Positions 23,567 through 29,323 of a stretch of DNA of 29,323 bases are shown piece after piece. The notes under the pieces are model-generated. The model did no database searches, had not been told where the DNA came from, and saw nothing but the letters and a program-made list of their open reading frames with translations. Source of the stretch: Chlamydomonas sphaeroides (lineage: Eukaryota > Chlorophyta > Chlorophyceae > Chlamydomonadales > Chlamydomonadaceae); contig BDDC01001289.1 of the NCBI GenBank assembly GCA_001662425.1, positions 1 through 29,323 on the forward strand, read 5' to 3'. Each line of letters starts with the position of its first letter. Position 1 is the stretch's first letter. The translations under genes were made by a program, and so were the position numbers.

Positions 23567-26500
23567 ACAGCAGCAACAGCAGCAGCAACAGCAGCAGCAA
23601 CAGCAGCAGCTGCTGCTGCAACAACAGCATCTGCTGCAACAACAGCATCTGCTGCAACAGCGCAGCGCCACCGCGGAGCCGGCCGGGGGGGCCGTTGCCG
23701 GTTCCGGCCTCAGCCCGGGCCCCGGCCTCGCCCCAGGGCAACCGGCAGCGCGTGGCAGTGCCCGCAGCCCCGGCGGAGATCAACTACCCGGTGGGCCCCC
23801 ACACGCGGCTCCTCCGGCAGTAGGGGGCCCAGCCGCAGGGGCTCTCAGGGAGCCGCAGGCGAGCTCGCCATGGACGGCGCAGCGGCAACACGGCGCCTCC
23901 ACCCAGGCGTTGGGTGCAGCGGCGACCGCGCAGCCGCCGCCCCGCCCGCAAGCACCGGCCGCGGCGGCGCCACCGGGCGTGCCACCACGGCAGCGCGCAC
24001 CGCCGCCGTCATCCCCTCCTCGTCCTCCGCACCCATCAGCCATGGCGGTGCCGGTATCGGCGCCTGTCGCTGACGGGCCCGCAGTTCGGGGGTCCGAGCC
24101 CCTGCATGAGCCTGAAGAGGCGAGGCCTTGTGACAGCGGCGCCACCTTCTCCTTCGGCGCAGCGCTGAGGCCGACCGCGCAGCTCTGCTCAACCGCCGCC
24201 GCCGCAGGCCCCTCCCGGCCGGCCTACGCCGCCGACGCGGGCGCCCGATCGGGGGTAGGCGGGGCGGCAGCTGCATGGGGAGGCTACGGCGAGGACCAGT
24301 ACGGCGGCGACCACTCGCAACCGCAGCCCCGGGAGCAGCCGCAGCGGCCGCGCTCCCATGCCCCACACGCACCTCCGCCTGGCGCGGGTGGCAGCAGCTA
24401 CCAGCAGCGGCAACCTGACGCCGCCACCCTCGGCGCGGACGAGTGTGCCGCTGACGACGGGGGTGCCGCGGTGCAGGCCCCCAGTGCGTCCCTCGGCGCG
24501 AGCCTCGCGGCCTGGCGGGCCGCAGGCGGGCACCCCGGCGGTGACGAACACGGCAGCGCCGGCGGCGGCGCGGGTGTTGTGCCCAGCAGCGACGCAGCGG
24601 CGCGAGTTGCGGACACGGCCGCGACGGCAGGTACCGGCCAACGGGCGGGCCCAGCGGCCGCAGCGGCTGTGCCTGCAGCGGGGCCCACAGCCCCGGGGGC
24701 CACGCCGGACGCCGTCCCTCCCAACCCTGCGTCGCTGGTGGCGTCGCTGCTTCTGGGCATGCCTCCGGAGGCGGTGCGGTCGCTGCTGCAGCTGCTAAGT
24801 GCTGGCGCCGGCACCGCTAGCGCTGTAGCAGCGGGCCCCAGCCCCGCTGCTGCCGCTTTTGCGGCGCCCGGGGATCCGGCGCGTCCCGAGGAGCCCTCAG
24901 CGCCGGGCCCGGCCGCTCCGCCGGATGCGGCTTCGGGCCCACACGCGGATCCCGGCGCAGCAGTGGCCGCAGCGCCGGGGGACAGCGGCGCAGCGGGGGA
25001 CTCTGTGGAGCAGCTGCCGCGCGGCGCCAAGAGGCCGCGGCTCGACCAGGGCCCGGCGCCGGCGGGCGCCGGCGCGGCAGCGCCGTCGTACCCCCAGCAG
25101 CCGCACGCGCCCTGGCCGCCCCAGCCGCCGCACGAGCCGCACCCCCACACCCAGCCGCCACCACAACCGCCTCCACACGTGGCGCCGCCGCCGCCGCCGC
25201 ACCCGCAGCCACAGCAGCCGCCAGCCCAGGAGCCTGCGCAAGGCGGCCCGGCTGCTTCTGGCGCTGCTGGCGGTCGGTTCCGGGGGGCCGCGCCACCGCC
25301 GCACGCTCATGCTCATTATTGGGCTGACGGCGGCGCCTCCGCCGACATGGGCGGTCCCATGGCGCAGGACGACGGCCCGGGCGCGGCCTGGTACGGCGGC
25401 GGCGTCTACCCGCCGCAGGCGGCGGCCACGGGTGAGTACGGCAGCGCGCCGTACCCCACACAACAACAGCAGCACCAGCAGCAGGCTTATGGCGGCAGCA
25501 CGTACCCTGGGTACGGGGGCTACCCGCCGCAGGGCTTCCCGCAGCACCGCATCCAGCAGCCGTACGGCCGGCCCGGCAGCCGAGACCCCCATCGCTACGG
25601 CTACCAGCCCCCTCCGCCGCCGCCGCCGCCGCATCAGGCGCAGCCGCAACCGAGCTACGCGCCACCCCACCAAGCGGCCCACCAGGCGGCGGACTTCGCC
25701 GCTGCAGCCTTCCCGGGCCACGGTGCCGCGCCGCACCACCCCCAGCACCCGTACGGCCACCACCAGGGACCCATGGGTCCGTCCCACCACGACGTGCGCT
25801 ACGCACCCTACCCGGCCTATGCCGGCGACCCGGGCTACGCCAGCGCCAACGCCCATGTAAGCAGCGGCGGCGAGGGCCCCGCGGGGCCCGCGCCACAGGA
25901 CAGCGCCGCCGTGCCGTCCGCCGGCTTCTCCAACCGCTCCCGCCCCGAGCCCTTGCCCGCAGCGCCGCACGGCCCGCAGCCGCAGCCGCACCCGCAGCCG
26001 CGGCCTCAGCACCACACTGTGCCTGCAGCAGGGGCAAGGGAACGTCGCCGGCCGGACGCGCCTTTCGGCAATGCCGCCGCTGCAGCCCCGGCCATGCCAG
26101 CGGCCTCGGAGGTCATCAGCAGCGCCGCCGCGGCCTCGGGCGTCCGCCACCGGGCGGGCCCGGCTGGCCGCAGCGCCGCGTATGCTTACAGGGAGCGCAG
26201 TACGTCCTTCGCCGGCGCTGGCGCTGCACAGTCACTTGGAGACGGCCAGTCCGACGGCGCAGCATGCCTGGACTCCTTCGGCGGAGCGCCTGGCGGCGGC
26301 GACGGCGACGGCGGCGGTGCAGGGTATGGCGAGGCGCTGCACAAGGACGGCGACGGCGTCAGCCCAGCCATCGCCAACCGCAGCCGCAGCCGCCACATGA
26401 TCCCGCCAGAGTACGAGTCGCCTACCGTGACGGTGACGGGCGGCGGCAGCGCCGCCACGGGCAGCGGAGGCGGCGGGCGGCAGGGCGCCGCGGCCTGGCG

Positions 26501-28301
26501 CCGCGGTCGCGGCGCAGGTGGCTCGGCGGGCAGCCCAGCCGGCAGCGCCAGGAGTGGCGGCCGCGCGGCGGCGGCGCCGGTGGCGGGCTGGAGGCCCCGT
26601 GCACTGCGGCCACTGCCGCTCTTTGGGCCGGGGCCGCAGCCGCACCCGCTAACGATGTCGCAGTCCCCGGGCACCACGCCGACGCCGTCGCTGTCGCCCA
26701 CGCCCTCGCCCTCGCAGCAGCCGCCCAGCTCCGAGCCGGAGCCGTCTCCCGAAGCGGCTCTGGCCGGCGGCGCCGGGCCGGTAACCTCCGCCGCGGATGC
26801 CGGCGCCGCCCTCACGGGTCACAAGCGGCCGCTGGCAGCGGCCCAGGTCCCTGCGATAGCACGCCACGCCACAGCGCCAGCGGCGGTTCCGGAGCTGCGC
26901 GGTGGCCAGCCTTTGGTGGCGTCGCTGCGGCCGCTGCAGCAGCTACGCCAGGCCAGGACGGCCGCCGCTGCCGCTGCCGCTGCCCCGGCTGGCGTGGCCC
27001 CGTCGCCGCGCCCCTTGTCGCCCCTGTCGCAGCGCAGGGTGCGGTTCCTGGTGCAGGCCGGGCGCGGCGCCGCACCTGGCGGCGACGGAGCACCGACGCA
27101 GTCGGCGGCGGCAGGTGCGGCGGAGCGTGAGCCGGGCCCCGTGCCGGCGTCCAAGCGCGCCCGTCGGGTCCACTTTGACGTCGACGTGCGAGGGGGCCAC
27201 AGCCCGGAGGCCGCGGCCTCGGTGCCGCTGCGCAGCCCGGCGCCGTTGCACGCGCCCTCGCCGTCGCCGCCGCCCGACGAGGCTATGCCAGCCCCGGCGG
27301 CGCGGCCGCCGGCGCCGCCGCAGCGGCCGCAGGGGCAGGGTGCACAGCTGCCGACGGGCGCTGCGGCGCTGCACGCCGGCGGTGGGCTGACGTCAGGGCT
27401 GCTTGGCGCGCAGCGGCCAGGCGCCGCAGCGGGCGCTCGGCCCGGCGTGGGGGGCCTCCTTGCGGCGGCGGCGACCGGGGCCGCGCTGCCGCCACGCCAG
27501 CTGCCAACGGCTGGGGGCGGAGCGAGGCCGCCGGCCCTGCAGCGCCCTGGCGGCCTGCCTCACGGCGTGGCCCGAGCGCTGCCGCCGCCTCTGGCGGCAG
27601 GGCTGCGGCCTGCGCCGGCGGTAGGGGGCGGCGGTTCTGCCGCCCAAGGGCCCAGGGCTGCTCGCACGAGCAGCGGCGGCAGTGCGGGCGGCGGCCGTCG
27701 GGACCCTGTCGCCCGGCCGCAGGCGCCGGCCGTGACAGGACCGGCGGCCGTGCCGGCTCCTGGGCATATGGGGGCGCCCAGGCCTCACGACCGGGCGGTG
27801 CAGCAGCAGCAGCAGCAGCTTGCAGCGGGCAGCGGCGGTAGGGCCCCAGGTGAGCGGCGTGGGTCGCCATGTGGGTCGCCATGTGGGTCGCCATGTGTCG
27901 CCGTGCCGCGAGGGCTGGGACGTGGCCTTGAGCTCAAGCGCTCTGTTGCCGGCCTGGGACCAACTGCCAACTTGCGACACACTGCTGGTGCCGCAGGTCT
28001 GATGCAGCGCGGCGGCCGTGCGGAGGGGGTTGGCGGCGGCGGTCTCACCGGCGGCGGCGGCGGCGGCGGTGCCGGTGGCGGCGCTGGGCTGGCGTCGACG
28101 CTTTTTGCGGGCGACCCCTATCTTATGGGGCCGGGGATGGAGGTCGGGATGGGGCCGGGGATGGGAGCGGGTGGGGCGCTGGCGGCTCTGCAGGCAGGGA
28201 GCGCAAGGGAGGCGCAGGGCGCGGCCGCGGCGGGCCAACGGCCTGCGCCGGCGCCGGGGCACGCGGTCGGCAGCAAGTCCGGGCCGCCATTCGGTGGTTG
28301 A
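9747..28301 (+). CDS. Giant low-complexity, probably nuclear protein (about 5,570 aa), unknown function
   Basis: Proposed exons: 9747-9852, 9986-10077, 10227-10322, 10694-11186, 11333-18835, 18970-19139, 19343-20062, 20183-21676, 21870-22173, 22420-27849 and 27997-28301. Every junction is phase-consistent and no stop interrupts 16.7 kb of coding sequence. I do not recognise the family. More ordered, probably helical parts are the N-terminus (1-120, with LEQLLCVTWVNDRL), the part around 2,765-2,870 (LPLAELPALVASL to EELLEAWRAQ), VVRLRELAAEFPELG, and AARVQEKRDKVAALLLKL. An acidic run (about 132-173) precedes an Arg-rich helix. Nuclear signals: SKRRRSD (about 3,613), AKRPRLD (about 4,530) and KRARR near the C-terminus. 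There is a polyGln run (about 4,032-4,056), a Tyr/Gln/Gly-rich segment, and the motifs RVRF and RVHF. The rest is Ala/Pro/Gly/Gln-rich. A chromatin or transcription scaffold is a guess from composition. It could be more than one gene, and further in-frame introns may exist. Confidence 0.65.
9947..9973 (+). repeat. (CTG)9 microsatellite
   Basis: Nine uninterrupted CTG triplets lie just before the acceptor at 9984-9985 of the first intron of the giant gene, where they would serve as a pyrimidine-rich tract. If translation instead began at the ATG at 9940, they would encode polyAla; that start drops the well-formed first exon at 9747, so I prefer the intronic reading. Confidence 0.8.
10078..10226 (+). 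other. GC-AG intron in the giant gene
   Basis: The donor reads CTGCAG then GCAAGC, and the acceptor is CCCCGCAG before CGCCGG. No GT lies near enough to keep the frame. The join gives the uninterrupted sequence VNDRLQRRLLDT. This is the second GC-AG intron in the window. Confidence 0.65.
10323..10693 (+). other. 371-nt intron 3 of the giant gene
   Basis: This is the longest intron of the model, with donor CAG then GTGCGC and acceptor CTCCCGCAG. Long minus-strand open frames cross it, but they have no recognisable content. I see no nested gene or RNA. Confidence 0.6.
18385..18440 (+). repeat. 15-bp tandem repeat encoding APQAA
   Basis: Four near-identical copies of a 15-bp unit (GCACCGCAGGCGGCG) lie in the 7.5 kb exon, keep the frame and encode repeated APQAA. 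This looks like recent slippage expansion within disordered coding sequence. Confidence 0.85.
20251..20313 (+). repeat. 9-bp tandem repeat encoding (GSP)n
   Basis: Seven exact copies of the 9-bp unit CAGCCCCGG lie in the exon at 20183-21676 and encode a Gly-Ser-Pro run. They are identical at the DNA level, which points to recent expansion. The period is a multiple of three, so length changes keep the frame. Confidence 0.92.
23358..23393 (+). repeat. 6-bp tandem repeat encoding (QG)6
   Basis: Six exact CAGGGC units encode alternating Gln-Gly in the second giant exon, about 140 nt before the polyGln run. Confidence 0.9.
23523..23660 (+). repeat. PolyGln tract with Leu-Gln-His repeats
   Basis: CAG/CAA codons encode an unbroken run of 25 Gln (23535-23609). 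It is followed by LLL and a duplicated QQQHLL unit whose DNA repeat is about 18 bp. CAA interruptions among CAG codons usually stabilise such tracts. Leu-rich flanks next to polyGln favour helical coiled-coil assembly (inference from known polyGln proteins). Confidence 0.93.
25390..25620 (+). other. Tyr/Gln/Gly-rich prion-like segment
   Basis: This coding stretch yields spaced Tyr residues among Gly, Pro and Gln (short motifs such as GEYGS, QQAYGG, PGYGGYPPQ and HRYGY). The composition resembles the low-complexity domains of animal nuclear proteins that form condensates. The Tyr spacing stands out against the Ala/Pro-rich remainder of the protein. Function is inferred from composition only. 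Confidence 0.6.
27850..27996 (+). other. Probable 147-nt in-frame intron near the 3' end of the giant gene
   Basis: CCCCAG then GTGAGC is a strong donor, and GTGCCGCAG before GTCTG is a strong acceptor. The interval is 147 nt (49 codons) without a stop, so both retention and removal keep the frame. Its base composition is less GC-rich and its translation (Cys-containing, with TCGCCA repeats) is unlike the flanking coding sequence, which favours an intron. Confidence 0.6.
27859..27894 (+). repeat. 12-bp tandem repeat, three copies
   Basis: Three exact copies of GTGGGTCGCCAT lie inside the probable terminal intron. If translated they would give a repeated Gly-Ser-Pro-Cys. Confidence 0.9.
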
Positions 28302-28686
28302 GGCACGTTTGACGTTTCAGCTGGGGGTACGAGGGGCAGAGGGTCGAGTATCGCAGGCGTGCAACGTCACGCGGAAGCCCGCAAATTAATGGCAACGGGT
28401 GGAAGAGCGCGCACGAACGGGATCCGGAGGTGCCGTTGTGCTCTGGTGTTGGTGAGGTGGGGGCGGTACAACTGGATCCGGCCGGGTCGCACGCTTGCAC
28501 CGTCGCGCTTTGGAAGCACATCGCGTTTTGTTGCGTGCATCATGCATTTAGTTGCGTCGCATACTGTGCCAAGAACACAGCACCGATGCCAACCGCAAGT
28601 CAACGTTCACCGCCATGCACGCTTCCGCTGTTATAGCGCTTCAAATAGCTACTATATACAAGGAACTATTCCCAATAATTACAATA
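28302..28686 (+). other. 3' flank of the giant gene up to the right inverted repeat
   Basis: 385 nt separate the stop codon from the inner edge of the right inverted repeat. Composition shifts to AT-richer DNA towards 28640-28686. I see no TGTAA signal here, unlike after the other two genes, and no convincing coding region. The 3' UTR may use a variant signal or extend into the repeat. Confidence 0.55.
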
Positions 28687-29323
28687 CCTCGCTGAGCGCC
28701 AGGCAGTCGAAAGCAGGACGTCTGAGCATCCGGCCGCGCAAGCCATTACCGCATCATGGCATGTGCGCATTGGAGAACATATGTGACAAGCATAATTGGT
28801 GCTGGCCCCTCGGGACCGCTTGGGCTGAACGCGGCGAGGGCATTCCGCATGGCGGAGCTGCGCTCGGCGACCAGCGCCCCTATCTGTCGGCACAGAGCCT
28901 CCTGGTGAACCACACGAGAGCCGCTACTCAGAACACAGTACCAGGCGCTGGTACTGGCCGCTGGCGCCAAAGCTTGACGTCGATGGAGCTTGCGGGGCCG
29001 TGCCAACTTGCGAGCGTGCAACCGCCGTAGGTCATCCTTGGGCAAACGGGAGCGCGAAGAGATACCAGGTTCCTCAAGGTGCTCGCGCCGCTCATTTGCG
29101 CGCGACCAGGCCTCGTGACGGGCAGTGCCGCCCTGGGCCGCGACGCGCGACCAGCGTTTTACCTGCGGCGGGTACCCGACGCTATGCCATCGGCCAGTCC
29201 CCTGTGGATCTAGCTTGGCTTCGTAGCATTCACGAACGCTGGAAGCTGGAGGTAGTGCGGCCTCCGACCCAGGTGCGGTTACCGCAGGTAGGTGTGGGCG
29301 TACGGCACAAGTATGACGCCAGT
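28687..29323. repeat. Right long terminal inverted repeat
   Basis: This is the reverse complement of the left end: the final 43 nt match exactly, the stretch 29161-29220 matches 60/60, and identity falls inward as described for the left copy. It is the better-preserved copy: the outward plus-strand frame is uninterrupted here, whereas the left copy has a stop and a 1-nt deletion. The innermost clear block is 28687-28706. The tip reads TGACGCCAGT. Confidence 0.93.
28829..29323 (+). other. Outward-facing 165-codon open frame in the right repeat, runs off the window
   Basis: After a TGA at 28826-28828 one plus-strand frame stays open for 165 codons to the window edge. The C-proximal part includes RRYAIGQSPVDLAWL and SIHERWKLEVV, with mixed hydrophobic and charged residues that look protein-like. 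I recognise no family. CAG before GTAGGT near 29290 could be a splice donor, which would place the next exon beyond the window. In GC-rich DNA a stop-free run of this length is uncommon but can occur by chance. Confidence 0.35.

Noticed and set aside
23358..23660. CRISPR-like or regulatory direct-repeat array
   Set aside because: The repeats have 3-, 6- or 18-bp periods without spacers and translate in frame as Gln-rich protein.
11634..27894. Many long minus-strand open frames (up to several hundred codons) opposite the giant exons
   Set aside because: They are complement shadows of GC-rich, low-complexity coding sequence (for example polyCys opposite polyGln) with no family resemblance or supporting splice sites.
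28359..29030. 223-codon plus-strand frame spanning the 3' flank and right repeat
   Set aside because: It crosses the repeat boundary, has no resemblance to known proteins, and the left copy of the repeat preserves only part of it.
1..29323. Linear virus or Polinton-like element
   Set aside because: No DNA polymerase, integrase, packaging ATPase, protease of viral type or capsid gene is visible; all recognisable genes are ordinary spliced cellular genes.

Overview
The window looks like nuclear DNA of a GC-rich green alga, most likely a volvocine relative of Chlamydomonas. The evidence is very high GC content, short introns with GTGAGC- or GTGCGC-type donors and GCAG-type acceptors, TGTAA polyadenylation signals downstream of two genes, and Ala/Pro/Gln/Gly-rich low-complexity insertions in the proteins. 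The species call is inference.

The layout is unusual because the first and last bases are reverse complements. About 640 nt at the left end (1-640) pairs with about 640 nt at the right end (28687-29323) as one colinear inverted repeat. By hand alignment it is roughly 93-94% identical over the outer 400 nt and decays inward. The window is therefore a 29.3 kb segment bounded exactly by long inverted repeats. Between them I find three spliced, open genes and no recognisable transposase, integrase, polymerase or reverse transcriptase.

From left to right: (1) left inverted repeat and a gene-poor stretch to about 1465. (2) A 12-exon minus-strand gene for a Deg/HtrA serine protease of the plant DEG2/DEG9/DEG10 group (1744-5929), with intact His-Asp-Ser triad and an N-terminus that looks like an organelle presequence. 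(3) A 6-exon minus-strand gene for an SLC25 mitochondrial carrier of the SLC25A44 type (7004-9342). (4) A 404-nt divergent intergenic region. (5) A giant plus-strand gene (9747-28301), 10 or 11 exons with phase-consistent junctions, predicting about 5,570-5,620 residues of mostly disordered protein with several nuclear localisation signals, a 25-residue polyGln run and a Tyr/Gln/Gly-rich prion-like stretch. (6) A short 3' flank and the right inverted repeat.

Two readings are possible. One is a large inverted-repeat-bounded mobile or duplicated segment carrying intact host genes. The other is an ordinary gene neighbourhood that happens to lie between two inverted copies of a dispersed repeat. 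The sequence alone does not decide. Flanking DNA (target-site duplication) and a second genome (presence or absence at the orthologous locus) would. The two left genes concern organelles (protein quality control, mitochondrial transport) and the right one is probably nuclear; nothing in the sequence shows that they work together.
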